This document shows, one piece after another, positions 36,478 to 46,656 of a stretch of DNA of 64,000 nt. The stretch is taken from contig NC_067203.1 in the NCBI RefSeq assembly GCF_026262505.1, forward strand, positions 27,323,411 to 27,387,410, written 5' to 3'. The stretch comes from Trichomonas vaginalis G3 (taxonomy: Eukaryota; Parabasalia; Trichomonadida; Trichomonadidae). The notes beneath the pieces are model-generated. The model ran no database searches, was not told the DNA's origin, and worked only from the letters and a program-made list of their open reading frames with translations. Position 1 is the stretch's first letter. Each line of letters opens with the position of its first letter. The position numbers and the translations under genes are program-made.

Positions 36478-38344
36478 GTCATAAGACGAAATGGTGGAAG
36501 TGAGGTGAAGTCAAAAAGTGACATCTATTTGGCCGGCTAAATTCCCCTTTAGTTTACATGTCAAAATTACAATAAATTAATTATTTTGCTTAGCAATTAG
36601 CTATGTATTAAAACTAAAATTATTACTATTCAATTCTTTACATTCAAATATTAAACAATTCAAATTTAATAACAAAGATATTACAATAAATAAAAAAAAT
36701 GATTAAAAATGTCCCTGAAAATTTTCTGAAAGCTATCTCGTGTTTAGGTCTCAATTTTTTTTAGAAATAGAAAAAGATTGGATTTAACTTTCAAACATTA
36801 TATATAGTTTTGTATATGGAAGCCTTTAAATACAAGTTAATGATATGGAGTTGTATTGCGAGGAAGAGGGAATCAAAGAAATTGACGAAGTTCCAGAATT
36901 TTATTCAACAATTCTTAATCAATTAACAAAAACTATACCGAAACTTATCTTACCATCCAAATCAAATCACATTACATACGGAATAAACATTTAATCTTTT
37001 ACCATTAAAATTATATTTATACGTTATTTAATTTTTTTACGTCTAAGTTGAATAGGATAATAGCCGAAGATATAAAGTAACTATAGTTTACAAGCTAAGG
37101 AACAAATCAGCATTGAAACTAAAAAATGCTGAAATATTATAATAAATTGAAGAAATACTGTGATAGAATACCTAGTTATACTAGATACTATTATAATATG
37201 AATTCATTTGTATTGAATATCGATAATAAAAAATCGATGAAATATTAAAATGAGAATAAATTAATAATGAGATTATAAATTAGAATTATTTCTCTTTTAT
37301 TTAAAATAAAAACTTAGTTCTATTTAAATTCGATAAAGAAGTACGAAAAAGTTGTATTATACGTATGATGTTGCCCGATGTTTGGTAACACTATTGTAGA
37401 ATATAAGCATATATGATAGAAAAGCAATATGCTTAATATCGAGTAATTCTAATTTTTTACGAAATTATTCAAATACGTTATTTTTTAAAATGAAAAGATA
37501 AGCATACCATTATGCAGTAGTTTGCGCACATATACTATGCTGATGAAAGTTGGTCTCTAATTCGAAACTTGAGTCTGTCAAATTGACGTTCAAGTATTAA
37601 AAAGTTGTATTATACGTATGATGTTGCCCGATGTTTGGTAACACTATTGTAGAATATAAGCATATATGATAGAAAAGCAATATGCTTAATATCGAGTAAT
37701 TCTAATTTTTTACGAAATTATTCAAATACGTTATTTTTTAGTTTCAATGCTGATTTGTTCCTTAGCTTGTAAACTATAGTTACTTTATATCTTCGGCTAT
37801 TATCCTATTCAACTTAGACGTAAAAAAATTAAATAACGTATAAATATAATTTTAATGGTAAAAGATTAAATGTTTATTCCGTATGTAATGTGATTTGATT
37901 TGGATGGTAAGATAAGTTTCGGTATAGTTTTTGTTAATTGATTAAGAATTGTTGAATAAAATTCTGGAACTTCGTCAATTTCTTTGATTCCTTCTTGAAG
38001 CGTTGAAATTTCTTATTGACTCTCTTTTTATAACTTTTGAAAGAAACCGTAAAAATTGTGAAACATGCTTTTTAATAAAAAACAATTTTGATGAAAACCA
38101 TAAATTAATTTAAAATTGAAATAAATTTTTGAAATCTATGATATTGAATAAAAAAATTTATAGTGTAGATATTGATATAGATATAGATGTTAATTTTAAT
38201 ATGATATTTGATAAAATTTTTTATCAAAACATACTGATAATAGGTTGACATGTAATATGATATTTTGCCTTGTAAATATATTTGGTCGGCAAAATAACCT
38301 AATTACTCTTATTTTGAGTTCACTTCCACCATTTCGTCTTATGA
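36478..38344. mobile_element. Non-autonomous inverted-repeat element (1.9 kb)
   Basis: Outer ends tcataagacgaaatggtgg (36479) and ccaccatttcgtcttatga (38326) are inverted. A second, longer inverted pair lies inside, 36862-37128 against 37739-38000 (about 265 bp), and is nearly identical. Within the loop a 140-bp direct repeat occurs at 37347-37491 and 37597-37738. Subterminal words aaaagtgacatc and tttacatgtcaaaa match the other TIR elements. No gene. The right end supplies the stop codon of the gene at 38339-39226. No target duplication found. Confidence 0.65.
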
Positions 38345-39226
38345 TACTATTTCTTCGCTGAGGATATCAAAAGTTTTAACAATGCCGAAGGTTTCTTTAT
38401 ACTTCTTCTTGACGTCAGATAGAAGGAAATCGTCAGCAGTTGGATAGTTTTTGTTCAGAAATGCTAACATGTCCATTTTATTTTCTGCTGGTTTCTCTGC
38501 TTCTTTCTTTAAGTCAGCATAGTTGTTTCTCATTTGTTCTATCTCTTTGACGGAGTAGTTATATTTCCTCATTGCTGCTTTACATTTAGAACATTGCGGA
38601 TTCATTTTTGCGTTATACATTGAAATTTGACCTGCTAGAACAACTAAGGCGTCAATGGTTTTCTTTAACTCAAAAGCTGCTGGTTTTATTTGTCCATTCC
38701 ATACTTTACCTCTTCTATCTTTATCTCTTATCTGCCATACACATTTTGCAACTAATGAAACAAAGTTGTCGTATGTCTTAAACTCCTCCGATTTATATAT
38801 GTCAGAGATGTTCTTATATACCATGTCGCAATCTTTGTCCATAACTTTATGGTTGCAATGATATCCTAGAAACTCATAGTTTACTTTACGTATGAACTTC
38901 TTTATTTCTACTGAGTCAGTTGATTTCACTTCTATTTCATCGAATTCAGGAATAGTGAGCTTTTGTTGCTGGATTTCAGGCAATTTGGGTAAATGGTCAA
39001 TAATGTCCTGCATGTCATAAAGATATTCTTCATTTTCTTCATCCTGTGCGGTACAGTCTAAATTACTTGTTAAAAGTTCTTGTTTTATTCTTTGTATTTC
39101 TGTTCCAAAACTATATGAAGAAGGAATGAAGTTTTTCATCTCTACTAACATAGATGTTGGATTCATGACTAACGAGTTTGGTGCTGTTGTTGTTTGAATT
39201 GTTGTTGTGTCGATTGTTGAAATCAT
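38339..39226 (-). CDS. Unknown Maverick protein, possibly cut short by the adjoining element
   Basis: From the ATG at 39226 (MISTIDTTT) it has 295 residues. An earlier ATG at 39298 would add a hydrophobic leader, but it lies in the promoter-like tract at 39241-39290 and is disfavoured. The N-terminal part is Thr-rich; the rest is helical with paired Cys (CSKCKAAMRKYNY, CDMVYKNI). Its stop lies within the terminal repeat of the element 36478-38344, so the natural C-terminus may have been replaced. No family recognised. Confidence 0.5.
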   Translation of the reverse strand: MISTIDTTTIQTTTAPNSLVMNPTSMLVEMKNFIPSSYSFGTEIQRIKQELLTSNLDCTAQDEENEEYLYDMQDIIDHLPKLPEIQQQKLTIPEFDEIEVKSTDSVEIKKFIRKVNYEFLGYHCNHKVMDKDCDMVYKNISDIYKSEEFKTYDNFVSLVAKCVWQIRDKDRRGKVWNGQIKPAAFELKKTIDALVVLAGQISMYNAKMNPQCSKCKAAMRKYNYSVKEIEQMRNNYADLKKEAEKPAENKMDMLAFLNKNYPTADDFLLSDVKKKYKETFGIVKTFDILSEEIVS

Positions 39227-39240
39227 ATCTTTTATACAAA

Positions 39241-39290
39241 ATAAAAAAATAAATAAAAATAAAACTAACTTTATTTTTTCTATCTTAAGG
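39241..39290 (-). promoter_or_regulatory. Maverick upstream region, long form (twin of 35541-35595)
   Basis: Contains ctaactttattttttct and tcttaa in the same spacing as the twin; directly upstream of the ATG at 39226. Confidence 0.55.
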
Positions 39291-39303
39291 AAATTCATGA
39301 AAA

Positions 39304-39358
39304 TTCACGAGGGTAGAAATGAGGGTGTAAATACCCATCTATCCTAAAAATTATTTTT
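39304..39358 (+). other. Conserved Maverick 3'-flank motif
   Basis: gagggtagaaatgagggt, gtaaatacccat, then an A/T run with ttattttt. Related copies follow gene stops at 53448 and 59840. Confidence 0.5.
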
Positions 39359-39468
39359 GGTCATGGGCTATGCCCCGCCGCTTTGCGTCTTTATGTTAAA
39401 ATAAATGGTACCATTAATGATATCATGACTGTTCTCGTTCATGTCTGATTTACATCTAATGAAAAAGT

Positions 39469-40208
39469 TTAGAAGAATTTTCTTATTCTTTCTGGCATAT
39501 TTTTGTCTTTCCAGTACTCCCGCTCTAATGGTCCCAGATGTGTTGGCTTCGACTCTCTCAAGTTCTTAGATGGTATAACATCTTCAACGCCTCCTTCATA
39601 TCTTACTTTATAAGTGTCATCGTTTGTGTTATAGCCAAGTATTTCAATAACCACTCCTCGCTTTGCTTCGTCAATGGTTTCAGCAAGTTTGCCATTACTA
39701 CTTTCAACTAATTTATGACGAGGATAAAACGCAATAGAGTCGTCGGCAGCTTTTATAAGATATCCATTACCTTGCATTGAATCTACTATATAATAGTTTC
39801 TACTTAACCTTAAACGTTTCTTTGTCAACGGTTTGTCGTCAAGAACTACACGAACTTTTGTTCCAGGAATGAGAGTAAATTGTGTTGAATTTCTGATATT
39901 TTGTGTTTGACTTCGTTTCTTTTGTATATACTTTTCTTCTTGTTGTTGTGTCATTGAATTTGGTGTATGTCCTGTTGTAGAATGCGTTGAGGAATTATAT
40001 ACTTCGAGAAAATGTTTCATTGTTTCTTCGGTAAAGTCTCGCTCTTGATTTAAATCTCTGAGAGTCCTTATGAAGCGGTTTATGATGCCGAGTATGTTAT
40101 GGTTATGGTCTTCAGTAGTGTAGTGAGTTATGTTATGCTTAATGAGAAATTCTGTGATTTCATTGCTGAAGTATGCACCGTCTTGGTCTGATGTTAAAGT
40201 ACTTTGGT
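39469..40208 (-). pseudogene. Maverick integrase, C-terminal part (split gene)
   Basis: Continuation of the gene whose head is at 44165-44514; the 3956-bp transposon 40209-44164 lies between. It contains LTSDQDGAYFSN (second catalytic Asp), LGIINRFIRTLRD, and a C-terminal region with GTKVRVV and a chromodomain-like DTYKVRYEGG. The residue 36 places after the Asp, where Glu is expected, is Asn (GIINRF). Maverick integrases insert the element with retrovirus-like chemistry. Apart from the insertion no stop is seen in this half. Confidence 0.8.
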
Positions 40209-40286
40209 TGTTATATACGAAAACGATAAAAACGGTTTGACAGAAAAGTGACAACTTTACGTGTCAAAAATATAAAAAGTGACATT

Positions 40287-42273
40287 TTATTCATCATTAT
40301 CTTCTTCATAATTTATTTCATATTCTTCTTCATATCCACCTTCATATTCTTCACTTTGTCCCTCCTTCTCTTTTTTACCATCTTTATTATCGATTTCTTC
40401 TTCCTCATCTTGGAGTTCTGGTATTTCTCTAGCCTGTACTGATCCTGGGAGAAAGTCTTGGGTAACTCCATCAACGACCCATTTGGCAGGCATTCCTGGT
40501 CTCCAAATGGGCCCCTTCATCCATAATTCATTTGGACTATAATTGATTTTCCTTCCATTGAGAAGACGTGTCGGTAGTGCGGCATGGGGCTTGGAGTTAT
40601 AGGAATTGACCCAACTCTGAATTTTACTCCATGTTAGATTGCGGTTTTCTATATTGGGCCACAATCGCTCAATCTTACTGTTTTGGTAAGGGCAATGTGG
40701 CACAATATAGACATTTCGAATTCCTTTGCATCTCATCGCTTGTAGGAATTCACCTCTATTCTCTCCTCCATTATCAGACCATATGATATGAGGGGGACCA
40801 AAACGTTTTATGGCCCGCTCAATTACCTTAACGGTCTGATTTGCATGTTTGGAGGAGAGATGCTGCCACTCCAAAACCATTCTGGTACAATCATCTATTA
40901 CTCCATACAATAATTCACTTCTGCGTTTATTGAGAAAGTGAATGTCAACGTGCCAGATTTGATTTGGAAGTAAAGCCTCGTATCTTGTCCTCCCTTTAGG
41001 TCTCTTGGGTCCCCGTGGACGTGTTAATCCAAGAATGATAAAAGCCTTTTCGACCATATGCCTTGATGGAGCCTGAGGTAGAGGGAGAGGAAGATATTTG
41101 ATATTTTGTAAATTTATAGCATATGGAGTAGGGTTATCATCTTGATTAATGTCAGCGGGGATTTCTTTAGAGATAAGATTGAGAGGCTTGTCACGTCGCA
41201 CATTCTGAAACCAGTCCTGTGTTGAGCTCATAACTGGAAGCAGGCCATCTTTCATTCGAACAAAATCTTGTTCATGCTCATGGGCGAATGCTATATCTTT
41301 ATTAAGCCTAAGGTAAGTGGAGATGATACCATGTCGCCCATGTTGTTCGAATAAATTGAGAATGGCCTGCATGAGATCATCAGGAACTGGTTGTTTGGGT
41401 CTACCACGGGAAAGTGGAATATCAACAAACTGGTCGTGCGGACGAGATTGAGGATTAGGAGGATTGGCACGTTGACTTGATTGATCGGAACTGATGGGAT
41501 TAGGAGCAATTTGATTGTATGTACCAGATGATTGGTTTGAAGGAGTGGCTTGAGGATTTAACTGTTGTGCACTACTAAGAGGAGATGTACCATTGCTGGG
41601 TCTGAGCTGTTGTTGTGCACTACTAAGAGGAGATGTACCATTGCTGGGTCTGAGCTGTTGTTGTGCACTACTAAGAAGATGTACCATTGCTGGGTCTGAG
41701 CTGTTGTTGTGCACTACTAAGAGGAGATGTACCATTGCTGGGTCTGAGCTGTTGTTGTGCACTACTAAGAGGAGATGTACCATTGCTGGGTCTGAGCTGT
41801 TGTTGTGCGCTATTAAGAGGAGTAGAACCATTACTCTGTGTAATTTCTTGTTCTTCCAAGTATCGATTCAACAAGATCTCATCTTTTGTTGGTAAGACTT
41901 CAATGCAATTGTAGAATTTTCCATTATGGAATATGTATAAACTTGTAAATTCTCTGGACGAGTGCTTGTAAAACTCTTCGATAGTAATAAGACGAAAGCA
42001 CAGAAGGCTTTTGTAGTAAGTTAACTTGTTAATGCAATTACGTGATGTACCATCGCTGAGTGGAACATTAGTCAATAGCAACGATAGCTTTTGATGTTGG
42101 TGTAACCTGATTAGAGATTGCTCTAGCCAGTGAAAGTCTATTTGGGTATAAATATCCAAGAGAATGAATTTTGAATAAATAATAAATTGTGAACAATTGA
42201 ATAAAATATAGAAAATATAAATAATTTTGAAAGATATTATTGAAAAAATATTTTTCACAAAAGTTGAATTCAA
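40287..42273 (-). pseudogene. Integrase-type (rve, D-D-E) transposase, one frameshift
   Basis: Read from 42273 the gene runs in one frame to about 41671, then, after a 2-base loss in a repeat at about 41670, in another from there to 40287. The N-terminal part is basic and hydrophobic and ends in a minisatellite encoding SAQQQLRPSNGTSPL, about six copies. The catalytic core has IWHVDIHFL (Asp), IIWSDNGGENRG (Asp) and PYQNSKIERLW (Glu, 34 residues after). The end is acidic (DNKDGKKEKEG, EEDNDE). The transposase probably mobilised the two shorter relatives in this window. One indel seems to be the only defect. Confidence 0.75.
41575..41830 (-). repeat. 48-bp coding minisatellite in the transposase
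   Basis: Five to six units of ctgttgttgtgcac with accattgctgggtctgag. One unit (about 41665-41680) reads aagaagatg where the others have aagaggagatg, so it is 2 bases short and shifts the frame. Confidence 0.85.
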
Positions 42274-42871
42274 ATTGTAAATTTTTTAAAAAAATCTTTA
42301 AAGTGAAGAAAATAAAATTGGACAATGAGAAAACAACAATGAACTAAAAATTAGTGAATAACTACAATGGCGAAATTAAAATTACGATCAGAATAATTTT
42401 TATAAAAGAATGTGTTAGAAATTAGTAACGATTAAGATAAAATAAAAATTTGGGGAACGAGAAAAGTGATTGAATATTGGTAAACATGAATTTTTATTGA
42501 AAAATAAAATGAGATTAAGATTCTAAGCAGAAATTTTTAAAAATTAGAAAAATAAAAAACAATAAAGATAATAAAAAATTTGAAACTAAAAAAATCGAAA
42601 AATAATGATAAAATAAATGAATAGTTGAAGACAAATAAAAATAAAATGTTATCAATAAGAAAATAATTTGAATAGGTTTCAATATAGATTGATCAATTTA
42701 TGAATGGGAATCCAAAATTAGAACAGCCGAATTGGTATATTGATAACAAATGATATTATGTTATTAATAAGGTATAAATGTTTTGAATGTAATTCAAATT
42801 AATTTTGAATATGAAATTGAATAAGATTGAAAAATTAAATATATAGAATTTTGAATGAGTTTCCGTTGAAA

Positions 42872-43723
42872 TCTCGTAAACGAAAAAGAGGATTTGACGC
42901 AGTCAAATCCCCTCTCTCAAAAAGTGGACTTTACATGGCAAATTTCAAATGCATGTAAGGTCCACTTTGATCAGTTTTAGGAAGGAATTGGAGGCCATGA
43001 GTTACTGACATTTCATCAGTATCTCATAGCCTCCAATTCCTTCTAGAAAGTGTCCAAACTTTGGGTTAATTGCAAACTATTAACCCAAAGTTTGGACACT
43101 TTCAAGTGGAGATGGAAGGCTTTGGGGTATATATTAATACAATATACATCAAAGCCTTCCATCTCCACTACAAATGGGAGAAACTTTGTCCGAATAGTTT
43201 AACATTTGGACAAAGTTTCTCCCATCTTTCAATGTAATTGCTACCTGTGAGGTACTGACTTGAAGTCAGTGCTTCACAGGTAGCAATATCCAAAAATTTA
43301 AAAACATTTTATCAGTTCGTTAGAGAACTAGAGCCTCCTAGGTACTGAACCAGAATCAGTGCCTAGGGAACTCTAGTGATCTATATAAATCTGAGAAACT
43401 TTGAGGAAATTGTTCGACATTTCCTCAAAGTTTCTCAGCAATTTAGCGAGGAATGTTCGTTATCGTGTAGATATTTATAATATATACATGATAACAAACA
43501 TTCCCCGCTAAAAGATGTAAAATCTTATAAGAAATAATTGCAAAAGAATAACAAATTGCAACAAATTTTATATGAAACTGAACCTTATGAGGTAGTGATT
43601 CAAGATCACCGCCTCATAAGATTCAGTTTCAATCTCAAGTATCTCAAAAGTAAGGCTCTATTTTTTGCCATGTAAAGTGTCACTTTTTCTGTCAAACCGT
43701 TTTTATCATTTTCGTTTACAACA
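42872..43723 (+). mobile_element. Nested hairpin element of the same superfamily (852 bp)
   Basis: Ends TCTCGTAAACGAAAA and TTTTCGTTTACAACA; 4-bp duplication gaaa (42868-42871, 43724-43727). It carries nine successive hairpins and no gene. Ends and duplication length match the host transposon's design but the sequence is a different family, so it inserted into the Ginger-like element after the latter existed. Confidence 0.85.
42981..43630. repeat. Row of nine distinct hairpins
   Basis: Hairpins at about 42981-43043, 43046-43103, 43106-43168, 43175-43224, 43237-43287, 43326-43378, 43391-43438, 43445-43509 and 43574-43630. By loop and inner stem they fall into three classes (I with aggtactga/tcagt, II with a ttgttcgacatt-like loop, III with an A/T loop), arranged I-II-III-II-I-I-II-III-I. 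Confidence 0.85.
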
Positions 43724-43759
43724 GAAATGAATGTTATGGAAATGTAGAAAATATTAGCC

Positions 43760-44085
43760 TTTGGATGAATTGGAGGGTGAGAGATATTATTTCATACAAT
43801 ACTACTCTCACCCTCCAATTCCCAGCCAAAATGGCTAAAAATTGCCCGCAATGTGAACAATTGCGGGCAATTTTTAGCCATTTTGGCTTGGAACTAGAAC
43901 CTGCGAGATACATGGATAGTATCAGTACCTCACAGGCTCTAGTTCTCTATATGGCGCCGAGAAATTTTGGTGAAATGTGGTCGCATTTCACCAAAATTTT
44001 TTCGGCGCCATAGGATGAATTGGAGGGTGAGAGATATTATTTCATACAATACTACTCTCACCCTCAATTTTAATTACTTAAACTC
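43760..44085 (-). repeat. Four-hairpin unit, 1.2 copies, inside the autonomous element
   Basis: Exact inverted counterpart of the 250-bp unit of 28956-30170, present once plus a repeated H1. This is probably the founder state from which the non-autonomous arrays expanded. Confidence 0.9.
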
Positions 44086-44164
44086 ATTCTATTTTTTTGA
44101 CATGTAAATGTCACTTTTACTGAGATCTGACACAATGTCAGATCTCTTTTTTTCGTATATAAGA

Positions 44165-44514
44165 GGGTTATGTTCTGCTACAAACTTTTGTAAAACTCTT
44201 AACACTTCACGAGTTCCTTTATTCTTCATTGGATATGCGTATGCTTTACGAGTGTTAACATTTATGAAGATGAGGAATGGTTTATGTCCTCCTTTTCTGC
44301 TATGAATGAGAGTGTCAAATTGGTATGCGTCGGGAGTGTTGGAGTAAATTGGTAAAAAGTAGTCGTAAGGGTTTATTTTTGTTTGATGTACAACATTTTT
44401 GTCAAAGAATCTTTTCACTTCAGCTCTGTTAGTAAATCCCCAACTCTTTGCAGCTTCATTGAACTTCTTAAATGACCTCCAGAGATGTTGTTCGAATACT
44501 TCTTTCAAACTCAT
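44165..44514 (-). pseudogene. Maverick integrase, N-terminal part (split gene)
   Basis: The head of the integrase: a helical leader (FEQHLWRSFKKFNEAAKSWGF), then the start of the rve fold with DAYQFDTLI (first Asp) and KPFLIFINVNTRKAYAYPM. It breaks off at the transposon end at 44164 and resumes at 40208. With one copy of the 4-bp duplication discounted, the two halves are in phase. Confidence 0.8.
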
Positions 44515-44533
44515 TTAAGTAAAGTTAAAGATT

Positions 44534-46656
44534 TTAAGCTTTACGATACCATGCGAATACAGTCATATAAGGTGGCATATAATCTGCACCACTTCCTGTT
44601 GGATTTGTTGTGAAAGTATGCTGGTGGTTGCCACCGTCAAGTGTGACTTCTCTTTGCCATCCATATACAGTTCGAATGCCTGTACCTTTTTTTAAATTCA
44701 ACAACTCCTTCAGCTGCTTGATACGTATCAAATGTATGGTTATGAGTACCTGCTATGTTTGTTGTTCCTGTATGTCTGTGTGCTGGAAGATTTGCTTCAG
44801 TAATTTGCTTTGAGCCCCCTGTTTGCTTTGAAGAGTTAGCACAGTATAAGAATTTGTCAATAATCTGTTCCCAAGTACCAAAACCTAAAACACTTGCTGG
44901 ATTTGTTGAGTTCATTGACGTATAAATAGAGCCTATAGGATATAATGTTTGAAGTATTTCAGTCTTTAATGTTTGAAGCTCTGTTTTGTCAGCTTTGTCC
45001 TCCATTATATCTTCATAGTTTTTAACTTCAACGATTTGATTGAAAAACTCCGGATTTAAACCCATATCCATTTCAGCAGTTGCTGACCATATTTCTTCAT
45101 TCCATTCAAAACTTTCACGAATATCTTCTCTATGAACTCCATAATGTACTCCTGTCTTAGTTCTGTTGAAACGTGTATATGTTATACCGTCAATGACTTT
45201 AGTTTCATTTGTTCTTTCAAGATATTCAGAATAATCTGAACCAACTCGCACTCCCTTACCTCCTTTTACTGTATAATGCCAATGTTGTTTGTCAGCCTTT
45301 TTGTCAATACTTTTCTGAATTATTGCTATATCTTCTGCTCTAGTATATGAACTAAGTTCATCTCTGCTTGCTTTCTTTTCATGTTCTTCATCTACATAAG
45401 TTTTGTATACTTTCTTATCTAACATTGCTGGTAGTTCATGTGTTTCAAAGTTTCTGACATGTCCTTCAATATTAGTGCATTTGTTATCTAAATTGTTAAG
45501 AGTATCTTTTACGCTTGTACTTGGATTTTCTAATGGTGCGCTTGAACCAAGGGTATAGTTCAATATTATATCATCTGCTCTGACAGTAGTGAAGGAGTCA
45601 TGAGTATGGTTCTTGTCTGCTTTACTATTTAATGTAGCTTGAAGTTCATTTATATCGGAGATATTATGTTTATGAGATTCCAAAACTTTGTTCGTTGCGT
45701 CAAGTTCATCTTTGTCAGCTTTATTTTTTAGAGCATCTTCAACAGTTATTTTTGCCTTAACTCTTAACATAAATCTTGGTTCAACTAATACATCTTTAAC
45801 AAAGAAATACGAAGCATATATTTCATCGTTATAGTCAAATGCTTCTGGAGCCTTACCTGTGTCATAACTTACAACACATCTTATATCATAACCTTCAGCA
45901 CGAATGAATTTATATCTTCTTTCATTAACATCTTCAGTGCTTATTTGTTCATCTTGTGTTAAATATCCATGGTAGTCCATTATAATTTGTTCGTCTGAAC
46001 TTATATAATGAACATGGTCCTTGTCTGCTTTTTCGGCTAATTTCTCTTCTAGCTCATTTATTTCAAGTTCATGCCTACCACCACCTCCCGAAGAAGTATT
46101 TTTCTTCAGCTCTTGAAGAACGTCCACTTCGCCATCTTCGGTGTCAATAATGAGACTTTGAGTTAAAACTTTTCCTGTCTTAATGGATGTTTGTAAAACT
46201 TTTTCTTCACCGTGTTCGGGGTCATGGTCGTCGTCATATCTTGTGAAATCAGAAATATTGTCATACATTAAGCATATCTGTCTCAAAAGTTCTGCAATTT
46301 GGAACTGGAACGAAAGATATACAGAACTTTCATCATCGCCGAGAGTCAAGTATGCTTTCTTAAGTATTTCTTGAATGTATGCAATGAGGACAGAGTATCT
46401 TGGCAAATATTCGAACAATATTTCATTAGCTGTTGGTTTTGGTGGTTCTTCTGGAGTTTCTGTTGTTTCAGTTCCATTTGTAGGTTCTGTTGGAGTTTCT
46501 GCGTCTCTTGACTTCAATGCTCTTGCTCTCAAAGACCTAAATGTTAGAGCACCAGGCTTTACAAAGGACTTTATGAATGTTTTAATAGTTCCTGGTAAGT
46601 TATTGTTAGCATTAAGTAAGTTCTTTATACTTCCATCATGTACGTCCATAGAACTA
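44534..46656 (-). pseudogene. Fibre protein, C-terminal two thirds
   Basis: It continues the gene that starts at 48882 and is interrupted by the mariner at 46657-47960; both sides are in phase once the insertion and one TA are set aside. It has long helical/repeat regions (KADKDHVHYISSDEQI, NSKADKNHTHDSF: a KADKxHxH motif used several times), then LYPIGSIYTSMNSTNPASVLGFGTWE, GGSKQITEANLPAHRHT and, after a frameshift in an A run near 44692, GGNHQHTFTTNP to the end. That C-terminal end is of phage-tail-collar / T4 gp12-like type, known from receptor-binding fibre tips. Confidence 0.7.

Larger units (their letters stand above)
40209..44164 (-). mobile_element. Autonomous-type Ginger-like DNA transposon (3956 bp)
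   Basis: Termini TGTTATATACGAAAA and TTTTCGTATATAAGA match those of 16676-17875 and 28860-30315, read inverted. The flanks are tggt (40205-40208) and gggt (44165-44168), a 4-bp duplication with one later change; taking it as such restores the integrase reading frame exactly. It carries an integrase-type transposase (40287-42273), 1.2 copies of the hairpin unit at its right end, and a nested 852-bp element. TG..CA ends, 4-bp duplications and an rve-type transposase fit the Ginger group; IS3EU is the main alternative. Confidence 0.8.
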
